DNA from: Monosporascus cannonballus
Lineage: Eukaryota; Ascomycota; Sordariomycetes; Xylariales
DNA length: 64,000 nucleotides
Reading direction: 5' to 3'
Assembly: GCA_004154925.1 (NCBI GenBank)
Contig: QJNS01000026.1
Coordinates: 186,001 to 250,000 of the forward strand
Position 1 is the first letter of the stretch. Each line of letters starts with the position of its first letter. The translations under genes and the position numbers were made by a program. Under the pieces are notes generated by a model, which did no database searches, had not been told where the DNA came from, and saw nothing but the letters and a program-made list of their open reading frames with translations. This document shows positions 1 through 12,542 of this stretch, in pieces.

Positions 1-1750
1 AAGATTTAAAAAGCTATATTATCTTAAGGTATTCTATAGCCCCTAATAAATCTATTCGTTATACGTAAGTAAGGTAAAACTTAAGATAAATAGATTTAGG
101 CCGCGTAAAAATAAAAGTTATTACGGTCGATTAGCGATATCGAAAAATAATACCTTATTAATATATAACCAAATAATATTTACGTAAACGCTTCCGATAT
201 AACTTAATCCATTCCTAAGGCGGCAATCCGGGACTCGTTAATTTACTAACTTTCCTCAGGCGTTCCTCCCTGGATATTATGTACGTCGGTGAATTTGCAA
301 TTAAATAGCTTCCTTCTGTATCCCTTACCTTTTTATGGCACCGGCGGTCTTATTTCAAAATATATTCCGTCGCTTTCGCCGAAACCTAACGTCCCTATTA
401 AGGTATATTTATGCGTAAGGGGTTAACCTATATCCTTTCGCTTATCAAAATTGCGGTTTTCCTGGCGCCTAAGGCCTTACGTATCCCTTTTATTCTCCTG
501 CCTTATAAAAATCCATGTTTTACTAGGTTTTCTGCGTAATCCTTAAATCCTTTTTTAAGTTAACATAATTATACTATATTATCTAAATGTTTTACTTTTT
601 TATGTGAACCTTTAAAGATATAAATTTAAAAGGTATAATATCGATAAGTAAGCGATTAATATAAGGACCGCAGGGCAGAAACATAGGGGTAACGGCAAAA
701 AGGCTGTCATATAGCTAATTTCCCTTGCAGATCGTTAGGAATCGATTTTTGACATATTGTAATTCCCGCCCAATAAAAGTTAAAATTCGAATTCTTTCGA
801 AACAACCTTTTCGCCTCCTAATTTTGGCGTTCATACTTAGCCTTCCGAACTTTTTTGATTTAACGAATTACATATTATGGATAGGTCTAATTCCGGGTAA
901 TCTGCAAGGGGGATTAGCTATACGGCGGCCTCGAAGCAGCTTTTTCGCCTCCTGGTTTCAGCATTTACATTTACTTTCGGGGCTTTCTCCTGGCTCGACG
1001 AATTACACGCCGTAAATGGGTTTATTATTTCCGGCTGCCTCCTTTTATACTGGTAGATCCGTATTAAAACCTTTTCGGTTTATATCGGCCATTCCGGTAA
1101 TGTTTTTCGTAAAGCCTTTAATAATATATAATACCGGCTAGCCCTTAAGGCGGTTATGGATGCGTAACTCTGGGTTAACCACCATATATATACAAATATC
1201 TAGGGAGGTATTATTTATGCCTGCCTTTGGCTTTACCGCCAAACGACTTTCTTCAAAGAATTATCGAATCGGGATTAAATTAAGCAATTTTGATTCCGCC
1301 ATTTTTTTCTTTATTTTTTTCGTAAGCTAAGGCTTACTTATTTTAGCTGCTAAAATCGTACTAATTTATTTTGCATCGCCGTTATACCGTCCTGCTATTA
1401 AGGATTTAACTAATTAATTATTTAAATTTATTCCATATTTATTTTTCCTTATGGTTTAACTATTTATAATTTATTTTAAATCGTCGTCGGGGTATTATTT
1501 GCCTCCGGTTAATTAATATAATTCTTTTTTTAAAAAAATAATTATAATAAGGTTACTTTTTTTACAATTAAGCATTTTTAGCATTAAAATACCGACGGCA
1601 AAAAGCTAAAACGGTCGTAAATATCATAATTCGTATAATTAGGAAATATTTAATAAGTAATAAATGGATTAAGATCATAAGCCTTTTTGCGCGTAAGTAA
1701 GCAACTTAAAAATAATCCCTGTTATGGTTATTTTTATTTTTGGTAAATAA
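1..1750. other. AT-rich decayed DNA, no gene seen
   Basis: The stretch is AT-rich with frequent TA, TTA and TAA and no long coding frame on either strand. It looks like RIP-mutated transposon DNA of the kind seen at 15.7-44.8 kb, but I could not identify a domain. A 96-codon frame at 725-1015 has no recognisable features and is treated as chance. Base composition changes abruptly near 1750, where a GC-richer segment begins. Confidence 0.6.
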
Positions 1751-2151
1751 CAACTTTAACCGGGGTGTCCAAAAACGGCTCCTGAGCTGTACCACAAGCT
1801 CACCCCAGGCTCACCCTGGCTCAGGGTAAAGCAGGACCGGCTCAGGTTCATACACGACAAAGGAAATTGCTGAGGGCAACTTTCGGGGAACGCATATGTC
1901 TGTTGCCCCTTAGTCATGCAAGACAGATGGTGCGCATAGCAGATAGACCACAGGGCAGGACGCAACAACATGGTGCACCATCCTCATACGATGATACGTC
2001 TGTTGTGACATGGCTAGGAGGATATGTTCAACTTTTATTATATATCTAAGGACGGTCGAGTGGAGTAATCTCGCTACGGCTATAGTCATGCGCCTATCCT
2101 CTCAAAGTCATTGAGGTCTCTGCGCCTCATGCGTTGCAGAGACAGTACTGC
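1751..2151. other. Intergenic segment downstream of the LysM effector
   Basis: This GC-normal DNA lies between the AT-rich block and the 3' end of the LysM gene. It should hold that gene's 3' UTR and terminator. Two overlapping short frames on opposite strands (1756-1971 and 1867-2049) carry no signal peptide or motif, and I do not call them genes. Confidence 0.5.
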
Positions 2152-3540
2152 TTAAGCAGAGACACACACATTGTAGCCCAGCCACAGAGACGCGCAATTG
2201 GCGCCGACCTGAGGATTCCATCTCCGGAATTGTTCAGCCGTGATCCTGTACTGCTTCTGGATTGAGTCGCAGTTGTTGCCGCTCGCGACTTTGTGCCACC
2301 TCTTACAGGCGCAGATGGACCCGGGCTGAGTGGGATCAGGCGCATTCGCGCAGGCAGTGGTCGTGGGCTTGGGCGGCTCAGTCGGGGTACCAGGGATTCC
2401 TGGTGCGTAGAGTAATTAGCCAACCTATCTCTAAGTGAGGGGTTTAGAGCACTCACCGATACAGTAGTTATATCCAAGCCACAGGCCAGAGCAATCAGCG
2501 CCCACAGCCGGATTCCATCTAAGGAACTGGTCAAGAGTAAAGGTTCCATATTTGGACACGATGACTGCACAGGTATCACCCGAGACGGCCTTATGCCAGC
2601 GCTGACAATTGCTGACGATGCCCGTTTGCGTCGGCGTGCCGGGACTGGTTGTTGTTGGCTTGCTCGTCGTCGTGGGCTTCGGCGGCGTGCCAGATACTCC
2701 AACACAGTAGTAGTAGCCAAGCCACAGGCCAGTACACTGGTTTCCGACGGCTGGGTTCCACTTGTAGAAATCTTCGAGAGTAAAGGACCCGTGCTTGTCA
2801 ACGATGCCCGCGCAGTTGTCACCTGCGATTGCCTTGTAATATGCCTTACAATCACTCGTGATGCCTTCCTGCGTGGGAGATGGACCTCCCGTGGTGGTAG
2901 GTGAGGGGCCGGCAGTTACCGAGCCTGTCGGCTTTTCAGGAGTTGCCACACAGTAGTGGTATCCGAGCCAGAGACCAGAACAAGTCTCGCCGACAGCAGG
3001 GTTCCACTTGATGAAGTCGGCAAGTGTGAAGCTGCCAAACTTGGAAACAATCTTGCTGCAGTCATCTCCTGCTACGGCCTTGTAGTAGCTGATGCAGGTG
3101 TTGATGATGCCCTCTTGAACCGGTGACGGGACTGTGCTTGTAGGCCCGGGACCGCCACCTCCAGTACTCGTAGTCGTGGGCACAGGAATGCCCCAGTTAC
3201 GTTCCACACAGTACTCCTCGCCGACTTTGATACCACTGCAGTCCGCACCGACAGAAGGGTTCTAGGACAACCTGAGGTCAGCCTGCCGTCTTGGCTAATA
3301 CAAAGCACTCTTACTCACCCATGCGATGAAATCCTTGACGGTGATGCCCCAGAGAGCCGCGAAGTACTCGCAGTCATGATCTTCGCTATCGGCAGTGTCG
3401 AAGAAGGTGCAGTCATCAGGGACCCCCTGTCGACGCACAACGGCCGCTGCGGTCTCTACTGGTCGGGCTGGCTGAGGGATCGGCTCCGAGACAACGGAGG
3501 CGACAAGGCCAGCCAAAAGGAGAAGTGCAGAGTTCCGCAT
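2152..3540 (-). CDS. Secreted LysM effector with five LysM domains
   Basis: The three-exon model is complement(2152..2399, 2457..3261, 3319..3540), 424 aa. Both introns (57 nt each) begin GTGAGT and end in AG, and the phases fit. Residues 1-18 look like a signal peptide, and the RR at 36-37 may be a KEX2 processing site. Five Cys-bounded LysM units follow at about 44-92, 130-178, 212-260, 293-341 and 374-421. Units 2-4 are very alike, with WNPAVG and GLWLGY cores, and are joined by Pro/Thr/Ser-rich linkers. The first unit is the most divergent. Fungal LysM effectors bind chitin or its oligomers outside the cell, which shields hyphae from chitinases or hides fragments from host receptors. That role is inferred from the family. 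The neighbouring chitinase cluster fits it. No catalytic domain is visible. Confidence 0.9.
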
Positions 3541-6500
3541 ACTTTTGTCCGGTTCTTAGTCGGCTTGACTTAACGAGTTGTTGTGCGGGGCGCGGATGAG
3601 CAACGAGGCTCTAGGAGCTGTGGACTATGTCGGCTATATTTATATCGTCAAATTCGGCGAATACCTGCGGTAGTAACGGCACGACGGGCCTCGATGCTGC
3701 TGGATTTGACGAACTTGGTCATTGGGTCATCTACTTCTTGGCTTGGCCTGGTTCGGTCCTTCTGGGCTTGGACTTCTTTACACCACTTCACCTGATGTGA
3801 CCATTATCAGGATCATTTTGCAGGGCCATCGATATGACCAAGACCTCTCATCAAACTTCGCCCGACTCCTTCCGCTTCCTCATTCCCACCCTCCATTATC
3901 GCCACACGGTATGATGGGTCCCACATAGCAACTTCGGTGACAAGCCCAAATAAGCTCGTGGTCCGACAACTGATGGAATGAGCCTCTAACTTAGTCTGGG
4001 CCGTGATCAGACGGTAAACTACTGCAGGGCAAGTCGTTATGGAGAAGAATATCACATGTATGTAAGACTGCGTCCCCTAAGGTAAACAGGGATGGTGTCG
4101 AATTCGCAACTTGGCCAAATCCCAACGCCAGTTACAAACGTGTGGCTTAAAACCATAATGTCTTGATATTTTGACCCAACATTTTGTAAAATAAAAGTTT
4201 AACAGGTTATTAATCGTCTTAACCACTTTTAAATTAGTAAAAATCCTTATACTTAGATATATGGTTAAGTACACTATTCGGGTATATAAAAGTTAGACTC
4301 GTAATAGCTCGCTAAGGAGCAGGTCGGTTAGCTTCGGCGGCTTATATTTATGGCCCGTGGCACCCCTATTAATCAAGCAGTCAGAAGTGGAACTGCTGAT
4401 GCTGGTCGATCTAGGTGGGTTGATTTTAACCGGCGGCTTTGACTCCCATTAAGGGCAGTTGGGGAACTTGCAGCAAAGGCGGGTGATTCTGAAGTTACTT
4501 AGGTTTGTTGCAGCGACGTATTTTGGGCTTGTAGCCAAGGTATTTCCAATATGCCCAATGCTTTTGTTAGTGGATACAATCCTTATTTTTCCGCAATGCA
4601 TCCAATTAACGGCTGCTAAAATTGTTAAGTTTGCTGAACGCACGGACATAAGTTTTCAGCTAAGGCACTAAAGGATTGTGGGTCGAGGGCTGATTTGTTT
4701 TGATTCGTCGAGGGTTTCCGGCTCTCGTGCAGTTTACGAACTGCACCTTAGGCATGTTGCTTTTAATGTAGCTGAGTCATCACCGTTTTTGGATAAGTGC
4801 TGATGCTTTATCAGTATATACCTAGATACGGCGCTGAATGCGGAGACTAGCGGCCGCTAAAGCAGCAACGATGACAGCGAACTGTTTCTGTTAACGGCGG
4901 GGTATTTGCCGTCTCACCATGCTTATTGATCACGAAGAGCGTTAAATACCATCATAAGGTCGCCAAGCGACGGTAAGCGAGGTCTCTACCAGGATATACA
5001 GAAAAAAAAAAACGGCTTAAGGCTTCTGAAGCAGTCCGTGTGCATCAATCAGCCGGTTTTCAACCACTCGAAGGCTGTTGAATGGGGCGGATTCAGCATG
5101 ATCGTTTAGCATCATTGGTCCGGACCACCAAAGAAAAAAAAAAAAAAAACCACCACGCAATTTTACCAAAAAATGTGGAGTTGGCTGATATATAACGATG
5201 CGAACGGTCTGCTGATGCTGAAGTTAACCGAACTGCATCCAAAAGTTGCAATTTATCTGCGACCCACATAGAGACAGAACAGGGATATCTTCGATGCCGA
5301 GGAGTCTTAAGGTTGTGACTGGTTGTCCTACAATTTATCTTCGTGCTGACAGTTACACAAGGCCATATGCTAATAGTATCTCTTGGTAAGCTTCTGGGCC
5401 CTTGGCAATAAGACTATAAGGCAGGGACTGGCCGTTGCCAGACTGCGGAGAACATAAGGACCCCGGCCCCACAGAATCCCGTAGGATCCGGCGATACTAA
5501 CCAGCCAAGACCGAATGAGCTCCGCTGCCCTTTCGGAAGCCGCTTAGTGCAGCCTTCAGCCTACTTTTGGCGAGCTATTCATAGCGTTTCTGTAGGAATC
5601 AGTCCGGTCCGTTCTTAAAGTTTCCGAACTTTTCGGACCAACCTGCCTCCGAAGGCCCACGTATTTTGGTGTGGAGAGGCAATTTTTCATGAGATTGCAA
5701 GTCTGATGCGACTGTTCCGGCACGAGAACAACGGCGTAGCCTTTTACACCACTAAAATGTGGTTGTCAGCTCGAGCACTAACCGCCTTGCTCTGCCCTAT
5801 ATACCCACTAGGTACCACTTGGTACAGTGACAGCTGCCCCTTCTACGACATTGATTCCGGCAACTGATTAAACATAATACGGCTTTAATCCTTTTTTTCA
5901 TACTAGGGCATTTAGCTTTTTTTAGGTAATTATTGCTTCCCTTCTATTAGAAGCCTTATAAGTTATTAATTTTTAAGGCTTAAATAGTTGCGGTAACCCT
6001 GTAGTATTAAGTATTTTGGAATTTGCAATAGCGGCAGTAAGATATATTCGGCCTTTGGGCGCTTTCGAAATACAGGTAATTTCGAGGCTCGATCTTGTAC
6101 GTCCCGCTTATTGCGAATGCATAAAAATAGCTTTATCTCCCATATAAAATAAGCCGTAAAAGAGGGGTGAGACTTAAGGAAATGAGAATGGGGTTCGCTG
6201 AAAGAACGGGGAACCGCATGGGCCCCGAATGTCGTCGTTTTAATATAATGAGCTTGCGAACGAAGTGGACGAGGGTTATTGTGTCGAAAATCCGGTTTCC
6301 CTTAGAACCGACTTCGGGACTTGGATCTTGGCTCGCCTAAACAGGAAAGTGTACATAGCAGACAGAACTTTAAATATGGGACAGCGCTATGGGCTCTAGC
6401 GCGGCGACCTGGCAGTGTTTTTAAAATTACCCCTAACACCATAGTAAACGCACCATGCGACCCGCGCGTATAGGTACCCGCTATCAAAACGAGGGCACAT

Positions 6501-6776
6501 TGTGCTTGCAGCGGCGACGCGGTAGCCTCACGCTTTAGAACCCTAGCCTTTCATGCAAATGTAAAAGTACGCTACTTTAGGGCTGACACTCCACAGCACC
6601 CTGATCCTGCGGCAAGGACCCTTTGCAATCATCACTTGGTTCCTGCACGTGCTGCACGTTTTGATAGGTGGGACCTGCGTACATTCATAGTACTAACGGA
6701 AACTAACTATGCAAACCGGGCGTTGCCTGCAGGGTTCCCGCCCTTGCTAGGGGCGAGGCAGAGCCGCCGTTCCGTC
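3541..6776. other. 3.2 kb without a supported gene; decayed sequence
   Basis: About 3541-4070 should carry the LysM effector promoter. From 4070 to 6600 the base composition is mixed, with an AT-richer patch at 4150-4310, short A runs near 5000 and 5135, and another AT-rich patch at 5870-6180. No frame exceeds about 80 codons and none shows a domain. Frames at 4449-4671 run on both strands of the same DNA. The segment looks like old degraded coding or repeat DNA that I cannot identify. Confidence 0.5.
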
Positions 6777-8291
6777 TCAAGGTTTCGGCTGCTCCTCGTC
6801 CCAGTAATAGTGTGGGCTGAGGCAGTACCACACACCAGGCTTCAAGTTACTGTCACACTTGGCCGCGCTGCCTAGGGATGGGTTCACTTCCAGGAACAGG
6901 TCCATGGGTGTGGACCGGCTGGCTGTCACTATCGTCTTAGCGCAGCCGACCCCTTCCTGTGCCTGGACGTAGAAGCCGCAGTTCTTGGTCGTTCCCTCGC
7001 CGATCTCTCCCTCAGGGGGGTCCACGATGGTTTCCGAGTAGCCGTTGCCAGAACCTCCCTCCCCGCCGGTGTTGCCATTGCCAGGGTCCCCGCCGTCGCC
7101 ACCACTGCCCCCGTCCTCGAACTCGCCGCCTGGGGGGCTGACGCAGATGACATGGCCCCAGAACGGCTCGCTGTTCCAGAGGTTCGAGCAGCGGGAGTCG
7201 AGCATGTGGTTCCAGTCGATAAGGTTCATCCACGACGTCCCAGATTCTACGCCCAACGCGACGCATGTCTCACCTTCTTTGACCGTGTGGGTGGTGCATG
7301 GCTCCGGCAGGCAGAGCTCGAGCCCGGCCTCAATGCTTTTGCAGTCGGGCAGGTTTGCGTTAATGTAGTAAAGAGACGCTGCTGAGACGGAGTTGGCGAT
7401 TGCAACGCTGTCGCAGCTATCGCCCTCCCTGGTGGCGATTGTCCTGCCGCTGAAACAAGTGCCTGGCTGCGAACCGTTGTTTTGGGGCGGTTCCTTGATC
7501 GGGGTTGTGGGACTGTCCACGCCGCATTCTTGGGGCAAAGTTTAGCATTCGAAAGCTCAGGGCAGTGAAGGAGGCATGGAAACGACTTACTCTTGTTGAC
7601 ATACTCGAGCATGGCGGCATAGTACTCGTCGTACGCTGAGTACTCCGACTTCTGCATCAGGCGGAGCTTGGCACCGTAGCAGTATGAGCAAAGGTCATTC
7701 TCGGGCATATCCTCAATCTCCTCGTACTCCTCCCACGCGTCAATGATATCTAGTACATTTGCTGGTCAGCATTCCAGCTGGCAGCCGCGCAAGGGATCCC
7801 AAGGTATGCTCACCGTTGCAATACTCTCCCGATATCTTATCTTTGAGGCAGGTCTCGTCCCATCCGGTTATAATCGAGTCAATGAACGAGAGAATGGTCA
7901 TCCCAGGGAGCAGGTCCGGGGTCTTGGTGCAGGCTCCTTGCATGCGCCTCCGGGCCGTATTCAAGGCAGTTTTGCACGAGGCAGCGCAAACCGCATCGGT
8001 AAGCTTGTCGTCCTCCAGCGACCCGTGGTATTCCCGCTGTCCCAGGTCCGCGACTTTCTCCTCACAGTTGATCGTCTGCTTGAGGACCTGCAGGCAGGTT
8101 GCGTCCAGATCAGCCATGTCGAGCAGCTGCTGAGGGATGGCCTGGAAGCCGATGGCCCGCGCCTCCAAAACTGACATAATAGAGACGGGGCCGCTCTGAG
8201 CAGTACCCAGGAGGACGCCAACGGCGATGGCTAGCTGGGTGAAAGGAGTGGACATGAGCATGATGGCGGTCTCTGTAGAAGCCAGTTGCAA
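6777..8291 (-). CDS. Secreted LysM-domain protein with Cys-rich N-terminal half
   Basis: The three-exon model is complement(6777..7528, 7591..7749, 7814..8291), 462 aa, with introns of 64 and 62 nt (GTGAGC..TAG, GTAAGT..AAG) in phase. An N-terminal hydrophobic stretch after MLMSTPF looks like a signal peptide; translation may begin at Met1, Met11 or Met13. Residues about 50-212 form a Cys-containing region that matches no domain I know. Exon 3 carries three LysM-like segments (about 237-284, 290-345 and 400-455). The second and third are separated by a Gly/Asp/Glu-rich linker. The protein is probably secreted and binds chitin. It is divergent to the chitinase at 8952, and the two likely share regulation. 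LysM proteins beside subgroup C chitinases are a known arrangement in several filamentous fungi. Confidence 0.85.
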
Positions 8292-8951
8292 GTGTTCAAG
8301 TTGTCTACGTCCGGGGGTAAAAAGGAATAGCCAGAGAGGTTATCTGCATCCATCAGCGTCAGGAGGTGCGCGAGCAGGCACGTTGAAAGAACCACAATGA
8401 TCCAGACTATCTCCGACCATGGCCAAGCCTTGGCTGCGTCAACAGGATCCCTTTGGCATCACGTCTGAGTCAGCTTTTGATGAAAGAATCGGACCGTCTA
8501 GGCTATGCTACAATTGTTCCCGACAAGGGTCAACCTTTTAGAGTGGCGAGTGGGACCATACGTCATAGCCTCGTGACAAATTAGCCGATGCAACACTAGT
8601 CCGATGGTACCCAGACCGAGCGTGACACTCGTCCACTTGGCATATAGGATACAGATCCGTCTGGATCAATAACTCATCACAAATTTACAGCAGAACCTTG
8701 GGACTTGAGGGAGAGATGAATATCCCTGAGGCGCGGAGAGTCCGATGCGAGCGGATCTTCTTTCCGTTTCTGGTGGCGCAAACCCGAGCACATCCTGGCG
8801 CTGGGTTTTTCACGATGCTCTGCTCACATACATAGTTGTAAGCGAATCTCCGGTGCCGACCTGATATCTAGCAGGTAGTTCTCTTTGTCCGGTTGCATCG
8901 ATCATTCGAGTCACCCCCACCTACCTTGGCCTTTGGTTATTGTTCTGAATC
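8292..8951. promoter_or_regulatory. Shared divergent promoter region of LysM gene and chitinase
   Basis: These 660 bp separate the start codons of the LysM gene (-) and the chitinase (+) and contain no coding frame. Head-to-head placement makes a common regulatory region likely. A TATA-like CATATAGGATA near 8640 is the only core element I noted, and it is weak. Confidence 0.55.
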
Positions 8952-11900
8952 ATGAACAGACTTCTGGCCCTCGCCATATTCATTTGCTGCTTTGTGCAGC
9001 TGTCTTTTCAACAGGAAGCGGAGTGCAGCGCTACCAAGAAATGCCCTGAAGGATGTTGCAGCAGCGCTGGCCACTGTGGTTATGGCCCTGACTATTGCGG
9101 GTAAGTCGAGCAGACTTGAGCGGATACAACTGAATTCCTAATGAACCTGAATGCAGTGATGGATGTCAGAGCACATGTGACCGCAAGTCCGAGTGTAATC
9201 CGGGCTGGTCTGGTAGCCAGTGGAGTGAGCGCGACTCCTGTCCGCTCAACGTCTGCTGCAGCAAGCATGGATGGTGCGGCTACACTGATGAATTCTGCGG
9301 CGACGACAAGGTCAAGAGGCCATCCTGCTCCGTCAACTCCAAACCAGTGAGCCGCGTCATTGGCTACTACGAGGCTTGGGCGCCGTCAAAGAGGTCTCGC
9401 TACAGCATGTTGCCCGAGGAGATTCCCTTTGGCCAGTATACGCATATCATCTTCAGCTTTGCCACCATCAACCCTAGCACTTTCAAGGTCAGTGCTGGGG
9501 ACTCCCAGACTGAACACCTGATGAGCCGCATTGGGTCAATCAAGGTGCTCCAACCGAACATTAAGATCTGGGTCGCTTTGGGTGGCTGGGCGTTCAATGA
9601 CCCAGGCCCAACGCAGACGACGTTCAGTGATATTGCCTCTTCGTCGGCCAATACTGATATCTTTCTGGACTCCTTGGTTCAGATGATGAATAAATACGGC
9701 TTTGACGGCGTCGACATTGACTGGGAATATCCGGTTGCTGAGGACCGCAACGGACGCCCTGAAGACTATGAGAATGTCGTTACCTTTATGAAAAAGATTC
9801 GCTCGAGGATGAACGATTCGAAGAGGGGTGTCTCAATGGCCATCCCTGCAAGCTACTGGTACCTTCAAAATTTCGATATTAAGGCGCTGGAGTCCCAAGT
9901 GGACTGGTTCAACGTCATGACTTACGATGTACACGGATCCTGGGACATCGACAATAAGTGGACCGGGCCCTGGGTCAATAGCCACACGAACATGACGGAG
10001 ATCCAGATGGGTCTGGACCTGTTATGGCGGAATGACATCAGCCCAACCAAGGTCACCATGGGCATGGCCTTTTACAGCCGCAGCTTCACCCTCACGGATC
10101 CGGGCTGCAGCTCCCTCGGATGCCGCGTCAGCTCGGGCGGCAATGCCGGCAAGTACTCGAACACGGTTGGCGTACTGCTCCACCCGGAGATTCAGGAAAT
10201 CATTGCTGAGAATAAGCTCACACCCGCCCTGAATCGTGAGGGCGCCGTCAAAACCGTCTCGTGGGGCAACCAATGGGTGTCATTCGACGACGTGGCCACA
10301 TGGCGCCTGAAGGCGAACGTCGCCCGCAGCCAGTGCATCGAAGGCTTCATGGTGTGGGCCATGAGCCAGGACGACGATAAAGGAACCAACATCCGGGGAC
10401 TGAACCAGGCCCTGGGACGCAAGACGCCAGACTTCCCAGACTTCACCCCCATTGACAAGCCGCCGCAGGCCCAGCCCGCTTTGGCGCCCAAGCTATGTCG
10501 ATGGTCTAGCTGCTTCGAGGGATGCCCGTCCGGGTTCAAGGAGGTGCAGCGTGACGGACACAAGGAGATCATGATGGACACTAGCATATGCTCGGACCAG
10601 TTCGACAACATCGGCTTTTCTCGTCTCTGCTGCCCATCAGACCATCCACTGCCCACCTGCACCTGGCGGGGACACAAGAACTCGGGCAACTGCCAGCCCG
10701 GCTGCAATCCCGGCGAGGTCGAGGTGGGTTCGCTCAACGTCGGATGCAAGAAGAACTACCAGAGCGCTTGCTGTACTTCGACCGATGTCACCGAGGCGTA
10801 CGGCAAGTGCCTTTGGTCCGACTGTGTGGATGATCCTGAAAAAGTGTGCGCGGGTAAGTTCATGGCCCACTCCGCACAAGGCTGGGGCGGTCACAAGTCG
10901 TGCAAGAACGGGCAGTCGAGGGCGCTCTGCTGCCCTAACCCGCCCCCTGCCGCGTTCAATACCGATTGCAAATGGGTTCCCAAGAATGGGCATCTGAAGG
11001 GGGGCGGCCTAGACAATATATGCGAAGGTGCATGTCCCCAAGATTCCGTCAAGCTGGCGCTGTCGATTGGCTTCCACCTTGTTCCAGGACGGGAGACGGC
11101 CTGCTACGGCTACAATGCCTTTTGTTGCTCGGATCCCAAGTATATTGTACCCCGTGATGACGATTTTGAAGACTCTTTCGGCTCGATGCAAGCCAAGGAG
11201 TTCAAGTTGTTGATAAGTAAGTACATGGATAACCCAGCGTGTCCAGCCACCATTCTAGAGCCACCCATCCACGATCAATACGGCGGTTCCGGCAACAGAA
11301 AGAGAGACCTCGCTGTCGAGGCTCAGCAGTATGATATTCTGCAAGGGAGGGCGACGGATTGCACCCTCGCCAACTGGGAGAAGATGTTGACCTATGCGGC
11401 TCTGATGTTCTCCACGCTGGACACTGGGTTCGATGCCGTCAGGCGAATCTGGGACAACGACTTCGCCGGTTATTATGACGAGGACCTTGAGTTCGCGAAC
11501 ATTCAGGATTTTCTGTACGACTACCCTTGGCTCGACACGCGTGCCCATCTGGAATATGTCCTTCTCAACCCCCTCAGCGCTGGCCAAGGGATGCGTAACA
11601 CCAGGCGAGCTGGCGAGCAGCTCTGCCGGCTGGTGCCCCATGGGAGCAAGCGTGGACTCACTGAGCGGATACAAGGTGCAGAGCGGGTGAAGCGAGTAGT
11701 GTGGCCAACCAGTAGTGATCAGAGTGATGTGCCCAACTTTGAAACGATTCTTGACGGCATCTTGAATGGAGACCTCAGTCTCCATTATGCTCGATGGCAA
11801 TGGGCGTGGGGAGCGGAATCTAACGCTCCTGCTGGGCCCTTCCTTGAGCTCGCCTACTGGATCGGCCCTGATCCTGGAGTTGCCACGACAGGCGACACGC

Positions 11901-12542
11901 GCTATGACCGGTATCGGGACATGACGTACAGAAGCCCTCAACAAGGGGGCCCAGATCTATGGGTTGGTAAGCGAAGCCCGCCCCGTGCCGCAACCGTAAC
12001 AAAGGGAATTGCTGACTAGGCCAACAGTCTTTCACATGCACATCGATCCATCGGATCCAACTTGGCTCGCGAGCGAAGGCGGCCACACCTATATGGGTGT
12101 CCCCGGCTTCAGAATCTTCCATGGGCAGGAAGCCCGACCTTTTAACGACGACGACGGCGCGTGGCGCGTTGAGGGCGGCGGCGGAAGCCAATTGACCGCC
12201 AGGCACGGCTGGGACTGCCCAGAAGATCAGGGCTACTGGTACGTCGGTATGCCCTGGGACTCGACGGGAGCGCCGAGGATGTTGCAGCTGATGCAGCGCT
12301 GGGGCGAGCAACTCTGGAACGATGGCTACGCTTCCACACTCGGGCTGCGACTCATCATCGAGCCAAATGATGACTTCGGTCAGGAAATCGACCCCGAGTC
12401 TCCAGGCTACTTGGTCCGGCCTCCGAGGGGTTACACCACGGCGGCTGGGGGCTTGAACCCGTATGAGCTCAACTTCCTGCTCGAACGCGGCTCGTACAGT
12501 TTTGTCACGGCGCCGCATCCCCCCCCGCCACAGAAGAAGTAG
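8952..12542 (+). CDS. Class V (GH18, subgroup C type) chitinase with hevein-type chitin-binding domains
   Basis: The three-exon model is 8952..9100, 9157..11966, 12028..12542, 1157 aa, with introns starting GTAAGT and GTAAGC and phases that fit. A signal peptide (about residues 1-25) is followed by two Cys-rich hevein-like (CBM18) units. The second contains CCSKHGWCGYTDEFCG. The GH18 domain starts at VIGYYEAW, residue 116. Its catalytic motif DGVDIDWE is intact at 233-240, with Glu240 as the proton donor. Past about 480 come Cys-rich repeats (CRWSSC, CTWRGHKNSGNC, CLWSDC and CKWVPKNGH segments), then a long C-terminal region rich in Trp. The length and layout match subgroup C chitinases, which resemble the Kluyveromyces lactis zymocin alpha/beta subunit and often sit next to LysM genes. 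No LysM is visible inside this protein. The likely role is extracellular chitin hydrolysis in cell-wall remodelling or antagonism. Confidence 0.92.

Noticed and set aside
725..1015. 96-codon plus-strand frame in AT-rich DNA
   Set aside because: No motif, no family resemblance, composition as its surroundings; likely chance in decayed DNA.
1759..1775. GGGGTGTCCAAAAACGG as a Tc1/mariner-type terminal repeat at the AT/GC border
   Set aside because: No inverted partner or TA duplication found nearby.
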